A program made the translations under genes and the position numbers. A stretch of 64,000 nt of DNA, taken from G963677085 sp963677085. Its GTDB lineage: Bacteria > Planctomycetota > Planctomycetia > Pirellulales > Thermoguttaceae. The DNA is taken from positions 4,340,001 through 4,404,000 of the forward strand of contig CAXXFH010000004.1 in NCBI GenBank assembly GCA_963677085.2. Direction: 5' to 3'. The notes under the pieces are model-generated. The model saw only the letters and a list, made by a program, of their open reading frames with translations, was not told where the DNA came from and made no database searches. Positions 25,272 through 33,411 of the stretch are shown here, one piece after another (the stretch's first letter is position 1; each line of letters opens with the position of its first letter).

Positions 25272-25580
25272 GGACGCCCTCTAATCGTGTAACAGCTGGA
25301 TTTCGACGAAATTCTTGTCGTGAATATATCGTGTCGGCACACCCGGCCGATTTCTCTAGCAACTTCAGGTGCACCTGTCACTTACGTTTGCTGGCCGAGG
25401 CCGGTCGCCGGCTTGCGACCACCCGGGGTCTCACTGCCGTGGCGAGTGGAATCTAGCCATTTTGACGTATTCTCTGCGGATTTCAACCCCAGGCCGGCGA
25501 GAAATCTGCTCAAGCAGCCAAGCTTCTTCTCGCTAACCGTTCAGCGGTAACGATTCGGCGGGACGGGCAGCTTGGCGTGT
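25272..25580. other. Gap between prs and rplY
   Basis: About 310 bases without a convincing gene, RNA or repeat. It probably carries the promoter of the rplY-pth group. Confidence 0.45.
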
Positions 25581-26525
25581 TTAGCGAAACAACACGCTTA
25601 CCGATTCGTTGCGGTGGATCCGCTTGATCGCTTCGCCGATCAAGGGGGCGATGCTCAGGACGCGAATCTTGTCGATGGCCTTCTCGGGCACCAGGGGGAT
25701 CGTGTCACATATCACCACCTCGTCGACCGGGGCTTCGCGAATCCGCTCGATGGCCGGCCCACAGAGCACGCCATGGGTGGCGGCCAGGTAGATTTTCGAG
25801 GCTCCGTGGTCGTGCATTACATGGGCCGCTCCACAAATCGAGCCGGCCGTGCTGATCATATCGTCAAATATCAAGGCCACTTTGCCTTCGACCGGCGCGC
25901 CGATGATGTGCTCCTGTCGCGTTTTTTCCGCGCTGCTACGCCGTTTGTCGATGATTGCCAGGTTGCCGCCGAGTTGGGTGTTGTGCCACAGCACGCGTTT
26001 AATGCTCCCTTCGTCTGGGCTGACAATCACCAATTGGTCGGGGTCGATGGCCATCTTCTCGAAATATCCATCGATCACCGGGGCAGCGTAGAGATGATCG
26101 ACCGGGATATCGAAAAACCCTTGAATTTGGGCCGCGTGCAAGTCCATGGCCAGCACGCGATCGGCTCCGGCCTCGGTAATGATATTGGCCACCAGCTTGG
26201 CGGTGATCGGCACCCGGCCTTCGTCCTTGCGGTCCTGTCGGGCGTAGCCGAAGTAGGGGATCACGGCGGTGATCCGCTCGGCGCTCGCCCGTTTGAGGCT
26301 CTCGATCATGATCAAGAGCTCCATCAGGTTTTCGTTGACCGGAGGGCAGGTGGGTTGCACGACGAACACATCGCGACCGCGCACGTCTTCGTCGAGCTTG
26401 CAGGAGATTTCCCCGTCGGGGAAGTTTCCCATCACTGCCCGACTCAACGGCAGTCCCAGGTAATTACAGATTCTTTTGGCCAGATTCGGATGGGCACGTC
26501 CACTGAAGAGCTTCATTTCGTTCAT
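25581..26525 (-). CDS. prs: Ribose-phosphate pyrophosphokinase
   Basis: The product is 314 aa, the normal PrsA length. It makes PRPP from ribose-5-phosphate and ATP for nucleotide, His and Trp synthesis. Signature parts: KLFSGRAHPNLAKRICNYLG, GEISCKLDEDVRGRDVFVVQ, ITAVIPYFGYARQDRKDEGR (catalytic flexible loop), VLAMDLHAAQIQGFFDIPVD (class I metal motif), and VALIFDDMISTAGSICGAAH (PRPP loop). The gene ends IHRNESVSVLF, as in class I enzymes. It stands between the GlmU-type gene and rplY. PRPP also feeds the apt product elsewhere in this window. Confidence 0.97.
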   Translation of the reverse strand: MNEMKLFSGRAHPNLAKRICNYLGLPLSRAVMGNFPDGEISCKLDEDVRGRDVFVVQPTCPPVNENLMELLIMIESLKRASAERITAVIPYFGYARQDRKDEGRVPITAKLVANIITEAGADRVLAMDLHAAQIQGFFDIPVDHLYAAPVIDGYFEKMAIDPDQLVIVSPDEGSIKRVLWHNTQLGGNLAIIDKRRSSAEKTRQEHIIGAPVEGKVALIFDDMISTAGSICGAAHVMHDHGASKIYLAATHGVLCGPAIERIREAPVDEVVICDTIPLVPEKAIDKIRVLSIAPLIGEAIKRIHRNESVSVLFR

Positions 26526-26721
26526 GATGAAATGGTTGGTGGCTGCGATGAGTTACCGGGTTCCCGCAGGAACCCACGATATTGCCGACCTAGACGATTC
26601 GGACGGTCGACGTTTGCTCGCCCCACGCGAGGGTGCCAGGGGCGGCTCGTCTGCCCCTGTTCGGCGCGGGCAGACAAGCCGCCCAGGGCACCCGACCTGT
26701 AACCTCGATAGAAACAGACCA

Positions 26722-27480
26722 CTAGTCTGTTGCCTCTCGCTGCTGCTGTTGCTGCATGGCGGCTTCGACGACTGTGAGCTCGTCCAAGTTGTTCACTCCC
26801 AGCGATTCGCAGGGTTTCAGAGCGTTCAACGCCCGAACAACCATTCCCTGCGAAGCCATAATGCCCGGGGCATCGGTAATGTAGTATTCGCCCTGGGCGT
26901 TGTCGGCTCGGATTTCGTCGAGCACGGCAAGCAACTTCTGGCAGTCGAACACGTAGTAGCTCATGTTCACTTCGGTGATTTGGCGTTGCTCGTCGGTGGC
27001 GTCCTTTTCCTCGACGATGCCCACGAAGTTTCCCTGGCTGTCGCGGACAATGCGTCCCAGGCCGGTCGGGTTATCCTTGCGGCCGGTGCCGATCACACAA
27101 TCGCAGTTTTCCCGGCGGAATTCCGCGAGCAGTGCGGCGATCGACTCGGCCTGCATCATGGGCGAGTCGCCGGTAACAACCACCACAGGTCCGTCGCAGT
27201 CGGCCAATTGCTCGCGACACGACATCACGGCATGGCCCGTGCCTAGTTGTTCGCTTTGCAGGGCGAACTCCACGTCGTATTTATCCGCGAGTGTTTGGCG
27301 AACCAAATCCGCCCGATAGCCGACAACTACGATGGTTCGTTCGACCCCTCCAGCGGCCAGGGCGTCGAGCACGAACTCGATCATCGGCCGGCTACAAACC
27401 TCGAACAGGACCTTAGGCAACTCGGATTTCATCCGCGTGCCCTTGCCGGCGGCCAGCACCACCGCGGTGTTTTTCATCAT
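26722..27480 (-). CDS. GlmU-type sugar-nucleotidyltransferase, N-terminal domain only
   Basis: The protein has 252 aa. The start KNTAVVLAAGKGTRMKSELP contains the nucleotide-binding loop L-A-A-G-x-G-T-R-M-x-S-x-x-P-K of GlmU pyrophosphorylases. Further support: QLGTGHAVMSCREQL, VVVVTGDSPMMQAESIAALL and GRIVRDSQGNFVGIVEEKDA with NVSYY-like VNMSYYVFDCQKLL. Full GlmU has a left-handed beta-helix acetyltransferase domain of ~200 more residues; this protein stops after the uridylyltransferase part and a Gln-rich tail (QQQQQREATD). It may make UDP-GlcNAc with acetylation done elsewhere, or use another sugar phosphate. No frameshift remnant of the second domain is seen downstream. Confidence 0.88.
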   Translation of the reverse strand: MMKNTAVVLAAGKGTRMKSELPKVLFEVCSRPMIEFVLDALAAGGVERTIVVVGYRADLVRQTLADKYDVEFALQSEQLGTGHAVMSCREQLADCDGPVVVVTGDSPMMQAESIAALLAEFRRENCDCVIGTGRKDNPTGLGRIVRDSQGNFVGIVEEKDATDEQRQITEVNMSYYVFDCQKLLAVLDEIRADNAQGEYYITDAPGIMASQGMVVRALNALKPCESLGVNNLDELTVVEAAMQQQQQREATD

Positions 27481-27600
27481 AACTTAACCCGCTGTGTTGG
27501 GGGGCTGCCTCGACTTGCCCTCGATATTCCGCCATCTCCGGGACGCGGGCACGGTGGACCAAGCTCCGAAACGCACTTAAGTACCCAGCTTGGTGGTTTG

Positions 27601-27692
27601 GGTGCCACTGGCTGCTCGCCAGCCAGTGCCGAACACGGGCGTGCAAGCTGCCCGTGGCCCCCACCCGCAGTTTTCAAATTGGCACAGCACTA
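27601..27692. repeat. Family D module D2 joined to a family C right end
   Basis: GGGTGCCACTGGCTGCTCGC with CAGCCAGTG forms hairpin 1, and CACGGGCGTGCAAGCTGCCCGTGG forms hairpin 2 (shown in parts). About 20 bases later ACAGCACTA resembles the C-family terminus followed by TA. It suggests that D modules can be the cargo of C-type ends. Confidence 0.55.
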
Positions 27693-28077
27693 GGCGGCCA
27701 ACCCCTCGATGACCAAACGCTGCCACGATCAAGCCCGAAGTGCCCAGGTCTGGAGCCGCTGGCAGGCAATCTTCCGTATATCGTTCCAACCGCTGGGGAA
27801 ACTCCACGAAGTTGTGCCGGGCGCCCTCGACTCGGGGGACCGGTGATTGTCTCTTCAATAGGTTTGCCTGGCGGCCGAGACTCGAAGGGGGAATATCTTG
27901 CCACGAAACGGCCTAAATTGCCAGGGGGGCCCAACCGTAGCTGGCATTTGCCGAAGGCCGTTTTGCCGTTTTTTGGTATACTTCGCCCCACGTCGGGTTG
28001 GCACCTCGGCCCCGCTCTTGGTAGGGTAGATATTAGTGTGATCGAGTCTTCACTTGGTCTCGCAACACTGCACTACA

Positions 28078-28183
28078 TAACCTCAAAGATCGTTAAGTTT
28101 TTGACAAAGATTAGCGACCAGCGGGAGCGGCTTCTTGCCTGGGTGCGGCAGCACCGTTCGGTTGGCGGCCCTGCCGCCCTGTG
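28078..28183 (+). repeat. Family B repeat, copy B2
   Basis: It begins AACCTCAAAGATCGTTAA, has ATTAGCGACCAGCGGGAGCG in the middle, and ends with GGTTGGCGGCCCTGCCGCCC then TGTG. It ends 14 bases before the ATG at 28197. The 3' part GGCGGCccTGCCGCC is a compact hairpin. Confidence 0.8.
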
Positions 28184-28196
28184 GAGTGTAAGAATC

Positions 28197-29000
28197 ATGG
28201 CTAACCGCAATACTGGTCGCTGTAATACTACCCACTGCGCTGCTCGCGTCGACGATTGTACCAAATGCCGCAGACCGGCGCAGCGGTTTCCTCGTTTTCC
28301 GGGTGTATCTGTTGCAAGGGTGCCTGGCGGGACCGGTAGGTTCGTATTGGATAGATTCGGAGCCCTGGCGTTAATCGCGATGTTGGGCGCCGCGCCCGTT
28401 GCAGACGCCATGGCGGCCAAGCCGCCCGAGTTGTACGAACTGGTAATCAACGGCGAAAGCTTCACCGTGGAAGCCAACCGGGTGTTGAAGCTCGAAAGTC
28501 GCCAGCGCCCCGGAACCGACTACGAGGTGGCCCTCCGGGTAGCGCCGATACAGCGAATCAAGCTCGGGCACTGCCAGTTCGAATATGCCTCGCTGTTCGA
28601 CGTGTCAGAACAGAATGCCGATGGTCAGCGCTCGGTAACTCTCAATCACGAGCTGGGGCTGACCATGCTGATCACGGAGATTGGCGGTCCACTTGAGCCG
28701 GACTCTCAGGCCAAGGCGTTGCAGATCCTTACCCAATCGGTTCAAGACTCGCTCAGCGAAGCCGACCGCCAAAGGGTTTCGGTGAGTAAGCCGCAGAGCC
28801 GACGTTTTGGCGAATCGGTTGGGCTCGGCGTCGTCATTCGCTATGAAGACGCCCAGCAGGTCGACCACACGTGGCTTGCCTACGTGCTGGTGGGCAAAAG
28901 CTTTACGGTCACCTGTGTCACCCAATATCTCGATCGCGATGCCGACGATGTGCTGCCGCTGGTCCGGCAGACACTCGAATCGTTCTGTCCGACCCGCTAG
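28197..29000 (+). CDS. Hypothetical exported protein
   Basis: The product is 267 aa from ATG 28197; the true start could be later, because the first ~45 residues are Cys/Arg-rich (CAARVDDCTKCRRPAQRF) and precede a hydrophobic signal (ALALIAMLGAAPVADAMA). The mature part is well-behaved: LYELVINGESFTVEANRVLK, LRVAPIQRIKLGHCQFEY, a central ELGLTMLITEIGG, and a C-terminal VVIRYEDAQQVDHTWLAYVL, GKSFTVTCVTQYLDRDADDV. The last part has the look of a DcrB/PsbP-like fold. I do not recognise a named family. It lies alone between repeats. Confidence 0.6.
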   Translation: MANRNTGRCNTTHCAARVDDCTKCRRPAQRFPRFPGVSVARVPGGTGRFVLDRFGALALIAMLGAAPVADAMAAKPPELYELVINGESFTVEANRVLKLESRQRPGTDYEVALRVAPIQRIKLGHCQFEYASLFDVSEQNADGQRSVTLNHELGLTMLITEIGGPLEPDSQAKALQILTQSVQDSLSEADRQRVSVSKPQSRRFGESVGLGVVIRYEDAQQVDHTWLAYVLVGKSFTVTCVTQYLDRDADDVLPLVRQTLESFCPTR

Positions 29001-29150
29001 CCTGGATTTTTCACGAGAAGATTAGCCACGGAGGGCACGGAGTCGCCTAAAAGGATGAATTATGAATGATGAAGTATGATCTCGGCGTTTATACTTCATC
29101 CTTTAGAATTCATCCTTGTGCTGGTTCCGACTTCTCGACTCCGTGGTGAG
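28999..29150. repeat. Dispersed repeat family G, copy 2
   Basis: TAGCCTGGATTTTTCACGAG and CCACGGAGGGCACGGAG at the left match the start of copy 1 (731-776); CTCCGTGGTGAG closes it at 29139-29150. The inner 29053-29115 is another inverted repeat (GGATGAATTATGAATG, CATTCATC-type). It begins on the stop codon of the preceding gene. Confidence 0.65.
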
Positions 29151-30214
29151 ACATGCGGACCAACCTGCCAATGCCCAGGCAGGCCTCAGCGAGCCCGCCA
29201 AACCCCCTCGAAAACTTTCTTTTCTTGTCCTTGTTGATCACCGACAACACGTGGACTTGGTGGTGTTTGTTCAATTAATCCCCGTCGCGTTACCCCTTTC
29301 TGTGTAACGAGTTGCGCCGCCGTCGTTCGTCTCGATTTTCGGCCGGTCGAATCACTGTTTAACAAGTTTCGCGATTTTCGACGTAAGTCGTGTCGGTGAA
29401 ACACTTTGCGCTGCCGGCTAGAAACCGGTATTTGCACAAAGCGCGTCCAAAAGGAAAACGGCCCGACGGTCTGCGTAAGTAGTTCACTGTCAACCACTTA
29501 ACAGGCCATGGCCCGTTTGGGCTACCGTCGACCAACCCGGCCCGACGAATCATCTTGACGTGGCGGACGGTGGAGGGGCTGGAGGGATTTGGGATTTATG
29601 ATTGGGGATTTCGGGCTGCGCGCCGGGTGCCACTGGCTCTGCCAGTGCTTGGAGTGGGGTGACGGTTGGTTCCTGTTCTGTTCTGGAGGCCACCGAACCG
29701 GTTCACCAAAAGGCCGTGCGACATTTTTCGACTAGGCCAAGCATCTGCACGAGTTGACATTCTCGTACGACCGACGATGGCTGTTGCCGGTCGAAAAACC
29801 ACAAGAGCACTGGCAGAGCCAGTGGCACACAAATTCGACCGAAGAGATACGCCCCCTCAGCTACGACGCACCACACGAGAGGTTAGAGATTTAGGGACAG
29901 TCCGATCTCCGACCGGCCACGGCCAAAGGGGTTTGGGCTACCTTGATTCCTTCTGGCCGACAGAACTAGGCAAGCCCCCCAAGTCATTGTGCCCCTGCCA
30001 GCAGAGCAGTACGATAGGTACCAAAGATCGGGTCATCGTCGGCTGACGGGTGCCGGTCCACAGGGCAGATAAACATAAACCCATCTAACCTCTCGTGGCT
30101 ATCGCCACACCGGTTCAAGAACCGGTGCCACCCGCCAATCGATTCGTCCAATCTGAACAAAGACCCCTTAAAATCTTCCCCCCTTTATCCCTTGACTGCA
30201 TGGAGGTTGTCACA
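29151..30214. other. Long gene-free region with nested inverted repeats
   Basis: No credible gene. Seen: a CACTGGCTCTGCCAGTG palindrome at about 29634-29650, whose motif recurs inverted at about 29811-29831 (an inverted pair ~180 bp apart); CACGAGAGGTTAGA at about 29873 inverted as TCTAACCTCTCGTG at about 30084-30097; and the palindrome CACCGGTTCAAGAACCGGTG at 30108-30127. GGATTTGGGATTTATG near 29586 belongs to the AAATCCC-type tracts. Confidence 0.55.
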
Positions 30215-31333
30215 ATGACCATCCACGTAGAATGCGCCAACTGCCATGCAAAATTTCGGGTTGACAGCAAGTACGCCGGGCGAACAGCCAAGTGCGGTAA
30301 GTGCGGAGTCCGTCTTCGCATTCCGGCGCTGGATGGCGCGGCTATTACGGCAGACTTGGCCGTAGCTTCAGAGCTTCCACAGGCGAGTAATTCGGTGTCT
30401 GTGCCCACCCGTTCTTGTGGGAGGACAGAGGCGCATGTTCGCAATTGGTTGCTGTTTACGAGCATCGTTGGAACACAATACCCGAACCCCGATGGTTCAA
30501 GCCGAGAGGAATGTCTTGCGAACTGCGTGGCTGGTGATAGGCTACTGCTGAATCGAGAGCCAGACAACCCACATGATCAAAACGCCGTAGCTGTATGGAC
30601 ACAATCAGGTTGTCAGTTGGGGTACTTAAATCGCGATTTGGCTGCGAAGTTGTCCCCTGTGCTGGATCATGGCGGAAATGCCCATGCTGAGGTCATAAGC
30701 GACGAAAGAGAGTCCATCATAGTTCGAGTGTTCGATCCATGGACGTTGCAGCGACACGCGATCATGGAGTACGACATGGATGGAAATTTGCTCTTTCCAC
30801 GAGAAGTATCCTTTTTTGCGCAGGCACCGAAAGGGCATCAGATCCGCAAGGCCCTCGCGTATGGGATTCCATGTCCGCGGACGCTGACGCAAGGCGATTT
30901 GCGGCTCAAGATCGATCACATAAAATCAAGACTGAGCGGCCCTCCAACTCCGGGACAAATAATTGTTCTTAGGCATTTCTGCGTTGAGTTGCCGCAATCG
31001 GTGAAGGATGGCTGGGACTGCCGAGAGTTTATTTACACTTATATGACAGCGCGAACATGGGTCTACAGTGTGATCCGGCACGTGATCAAAGCAAAATGGC
31101 GAACGTATGAGGAATGCGGGCTGCCAGAGCACGCGGTCGCCAAGATAGCGAGTTCACTGATGCGAAATTCAGACTTGTTTGCGAGGGTGAGTCAAAAGGA
31201 ACTTAGTGAGGGGGCTGCGGACGCCGACCCGTGGTTTCGGTTCTCTACTAGGGCTGCCCAATCGCCCGAGTATGCATTTGTTCGCGATTTTGAACTTCCG
31301 GACGAAGATGTTGGTCGCATCAACGCTTTGTAG
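30215..31333 (+). CDS. Zinc-ribbon plus HIRAN-domain protein
   Basis: The protein has 372 aa. ATG 30215 has GGAGG 8 bases upstream. Residues ~1-35 form a zinc ribbon: VECANCHAKFRVDSKYAGRT and AKCGKCGVRL, two CxxC pairs as in planctomycetal MJ0042-like ribbons. Residues ~75-165 fit a HIRAN domain: LLFTSIVGTQYPNPDG, LLLNREPDNPHDQNAVAVWT, and CQLGYLNRDLAAKLSPVLDH. HIRAN binds 3' ends or stalled DNA structures, normally in helicases and nucleases; here no motor or nuclease is attached. The C-terminal ~180 residues are helical and unassigned, with LRHFCVELPQSVKDGWDCRE. Its sequence is visibly less GC-rich than the flanking housekeeping genes, which fits horizontal gain. Confidence 0.8.
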   Translation: MTIHVECANCHAKFRVDSKYAGRTAKCGKCGVRLRIPALDGAAITADLAVASELPQASNSVSVPTRSCGRTEAHVRNWLLFTSIVGTQYPNPDGSSREECLANCVAGDRLLLNREPDNPHDQNAVAVWTQSGCQLGYLNRDLAAKLSPVLDHGGNAHAEVISDERESIIVRVFDPWTLQRHAIMEYDMDGNLLFPREVSFFAQAPKGHQIRKALAYGIPCPRTLTQGDLRLKIDHIKSRLSGPPTPGQIIVLRHFCVELPQSVKDGWDCREFIYTYMTARTWVYSVIRHVIKAKWRTYEECGLPEHAVAKIASSLMRNSDLFARVSQKELSEGAADADPWFRFSTRAAQSPEYAFVRDFELPDEDVGRINAL

Positions 31334-31391
31334 CCTTGTAGAGTGGGCCGAGCGAAGCGAGCCCCACCAATTCCTGCTCAAGCAAGAAGCC

Positions 31392-31434
31392 GCTTCCCGT
31401 TGGTCGTCTTCCGCTCATTGGCTATGCAGGCGTA
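31392..31434 (-). repeat. Family A partial copy A4
   Basis: CTTCCCGTTGGTCGTCTTCC and GCTCATTGGCTATGCAGGCG match the right half of family A read on the minus strand. The other half is missing. Confidence 0.6.
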
Positions 31435-31504
31435 GTAAGGACACAAGGTAACCGTTCACGGACAGGAAAAGCGGCTACAAACAGCGCGAGGCCTGCTGGT
31501 GAAC

Positions 31505-31674
31505 TCGAAAAGGCAAAGGGAATAACTCTCGCCAAGGCGCAAAGACGCAAAGGACGAGAAGCTTTTTCTTTGCGTCTTTGCGCCTTGGCGAGATGATTCC
31601 TTGAAAACCAATAGACCGTGGTAAAGGAAAACCGCGAAAGAGATGGCCACAAAAAACACGATAAGTCACAAAAA
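31505..31674. repeat. 170-bp direct repeat F1 with a 25-bp perfect hairpin
   Basis: 31528-31552 (CTCGCCAAGGCGCAAAGACG start) is perfectly complementary to 31568-31592. The rest runs through ACCGCGAAAGAGATGGCCAC to CACAAAA. It is repeated with equal length at 32909-33078 across the MNT-HEPN gene; a degraded hairpin-only copy is at 53806-53865. Confidence 0.9.
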
Positions 31675-31728
31675 GCAACCTGCCGGATGATGCTTGGCAC
31701 GCATGTCTTTCGTGCTTTCTTGTACTAC

Positions 31729-31835
31729 TAACCTTGAAGATCGTTGATTTTTTCACGACGATTAGCGACCAACGGGAGCGGGTTCTTGCCCGGGTGCGGT
31801 AGCACCGGTTTGGTTGGCGGCCCTGCCGCCCTGTG
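31729..31835 (+). repeat. Family B repeat, copy B3
   Basis: AACCTTGAAGATCGTT, then ATTAGCGACCAACGGGAGCG, TGCGGTAGCACCGGTTTGG and GGCGGCCCTGCCGCCCTGTG; about 107 bp, same orientation as B2 and B5. Confidence 0.8.
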
Positions 31836-31953
31836 TTTTTTGTGGCAACATCAAGCCACGCCTAAGAAAACCGGCAAGATGTATCGTTTTCCTTTTTCCT
31901 GTCAACAGTTACGATACGATTGATCCAGGGCCGGGGTTGGTGGGGCTCGCTTT

Positions 31954-32011
31954 GCTCGACCCACCCTACATAATTTCACCCTATATAGAATCACCGATTT
32001 CATCCGATCGA
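31954..32011. repeat. Second flanking direct repeat, left copy
   Basis: CTCGACCCACCCTACATAAT to CCGATTTCATCCGATCGA resembles 33218-33270 (CTCGACCCTACACGATGTCA to CGATTTCATCTGATCGA). It ends 11 bases before the MNT-HEPN start, so it may carry part of that gene's promoter. Confidence 0.7.
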
Positions 32012-32022
32012 TATTTGAGCCA

Positions 32023-32892
32023 ATGCAGACATCATTAGACCATTTACCCGAGGGAAAACGTGAGGAGTTGCGCCATTTGACGGAGACGATTCGGGCGGCG
32101 TGTGACGACGTCGAGATGGTCGTTCTCTACGGTTCCTATGCGCGGGGTGATTACAAGGAGGAAGAGGACCTGGAGCCGGAGCGGAAGTCGGGGGCGGCTT
32201 CCGACTACGATATCCTCGTCGTGACGACCGAAAAGGATACGGTGAGAAACGGCCATCTGTGGTCGGTGGTGGACCGGCAGCTTCAGGCTCTAGAGCTTTC
32301 GGCCTATCCCCGGGTGATCGTCCACGACCGCTGGTTTCTCGCAAAAGCTCTGGGACAGAAGCACTACTTTTTCAACGACATCTTCGTCGAGGGCATTGTA
32401 CTGTTCGATTCTGGCGTGTTTGTGCCGACGGTCCGCGAGAAGCTTACGCCCGCGGAACGAAAGGAAGCGGCCCAGGAGCATTTTGACCATTGGAACGAAC
32501 TTGCGAAGGAGTATTACCAAAAATTCGAGTATTCCTTCTCGCAAAACCACAAGACAGCGGCTTTCGATCTTCAGCAAGCGGCCGAATGTGCGTACAAGGC
32601 GTTGCTGCTGGTCTACACGAACTACACGCCGTACAACCACCATCTCGATTGGTTCGACGAAGCGATCCACGAGGCGATTGCCGACCTGCCCGACTTCTTC
32701 CCTCGCGAAACGCAAGAGGCCGCCGAGCGTTTCAAGAACTTCGACTACGCCTACATCGGCGCCCGCTACAAGCCCGACTACCACATCTCCGAGGCCGACC
32801 TGCGCTACTTCGCCGAGCGGGTCGAACTGCTGATGGCGGAAACCCAATCCCGCTGCCAGGCGTTTTTGCAGGCGTTGCCGGAATCGCGGTAG
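32023..32892 (+). CDS. Fused MNT nucleotidyltransferase-HEPN protein
   Basis: The protein has 289 aa. N-terminal minimal nucleotidyltransferase: MVVLYGSYARGD (G37-S38) and, after an unusual charged insert of ~17 residues, SDYDILVV with two metal-binding Asp (about D61, D63) and VIVHDRW. C-terminal HEPN domain (~145-285): FDLQQAAECAYKALLLVYTN, HHLDWFDEAIHEAI, and the R-x5-H motif RYKPDYH typical of HEPN RNases. Separate MNT and HEPN proteins form toxin-antitoxin pairs in which MNT adenylylates HEPN; here both are one chain, so self-control in cis is possible. GGAG is not obvious upstream of ATG 32023, which lies behind a flanking repeat. Duplicated repeats on both sides suggest a mobile cassette. 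Confidence 0.88.
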   Translation: MQTSLDHLPEGKREELRHLTETIRAACDDVEMVVLYGSYARGDYKEEEDLEPERKSGAASDYDILVVTTEKDTVRNGHLWSVVDRQLQALELSAYPRVIVHDRWFLAKALGQKHYFFNDIFVEGIVLFDSGVFVPTVREKLTPAERKEAAQEHFDHWNELAKEYYQKFEYSFSQNHKTAAFDLQQAAECAYKALLLVYTNYTPYNHHLDWFDEAIHEAIADLPDFFPRETQEAAERFKNFDYAYIGARYKPDYHISEADLRYFAERVELLMAETQSRCQAFLQALPESR

Positions 32893-32908
32893 GGTGGGTG
32901 CCGTCCCG

Positions 32909-33078
32909 TCGAAAAGGCAAAGGGAATTGCTCTCGCCAAGGTGCAAAGACGCAAAGGACGGGAGTTTTTTCTTTGCGTCTTTGCGCCTTGGCGAGATGAT
33001 TCCTTGGAAACCAATTAGGCCGTGATAAAAGGAAGACCGCGAAAGAGATGGCCACAAAAAACACGATAAGTCACAAAA
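32909..33078. repeat. 170-bp direct repeat F2
   Basis: Same length and orientation as F1 (31505-31674), with about a dozen differences. The hairpin arms are 32932-32956 and 32971-32995, with one mismatch. Confidence 0.9.
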
Positions 33079-33217
33079 CCGGGTAGCACCGAAAGCTTTG
33101 CTTTCGGTGTCGCGCAAGCGACACGAGGCGACCGGCAACCGGTGGGGTGAAATGATGTTGCGTCGAAAGCCTCTTGTGCCTTCGGCACCCCGATAGCAGA
33201 GCTATCGCGGCTACCCG

Positions 33218-33270
33218 CTCGACCCTACACGATGTCACCCTACAGGGAATCATCGATTTCATCTGATCGA
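33218..33270. repeat. Second flanking direct repeat, right copy
   Basis: Partner of 31954-32011 on the other side of the MNT-HEPN gene; both end ATTTCATC-GATCGA. Confidence 0.7.
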
Positions 33271-33327
33271 AGGGGACGCCTCTGCCTCGGTTGACGCGAC
33301 CCGGCAAGCCGCTAAAATGACGGGTTT

Positions 33328-33367
33328 CCCCGAGCAGGCTTTGTCTGACTCGGGGGTTGTCTTTTTT
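33328..33367 (+). terminator. Terminator-like hairpin just upstream of argB
   Basis: CCCCGAG (33328-33334) pairs with CTCGGGG (33349-33355), extended by CAG/CTG, and is followed by TTGTCTTTTTT. It ends 45 bases before the chosen argB start. It may end upstream transcription or act as an attenuator of the arg operon. Confidence 0.7.
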
Positions 33368-33411
33368 GCGTGTGTGACGAACACCTTTCCCCCTTTCTGG
33401 GGAGTTTCTCC

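Larger units (their letters stand above)
27481..28196. other. Repeat-bearing intergenic region
   Basis: This ~715-base gap holds family D/C sequence (27601-27692) and family B copy B2 (28078-28183). Frames running through it are translations of repeats. No other gene is seen. Confidence 0.5.
31334..32022. other. Repeat island left of the MNT-HEPN gene
   Basis: The island contains a GGTGGGGCTCGCTTCGCTCG-type hairpin (31343-31372, again near 31940), partial A4, the 170-bp repeat F1, B3, and a 55-bp repeat that recurs on the other side of the gene. No protein gene is supported. Confidence 0.6.
32893..33327. other. Repeat island right of the MNT-HEPN gene
   Basis: It contains F2, a hairpin CACCGAAAGCTTTGCTTTCGGTG (33087-33109, given as two arms), the palindrome GATAGCAGAGCTATC (about 33192), and the 55-bp repeat. 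No gene is seen. Confidence 0.6.

Noticed and set aside
27654..28196. N-terminal ~180-codon extension of the exported hypothetical protein
   Set aside because: The extension passes through repeat B2 and has no protein-like character; the signal sequence lies far downstream.
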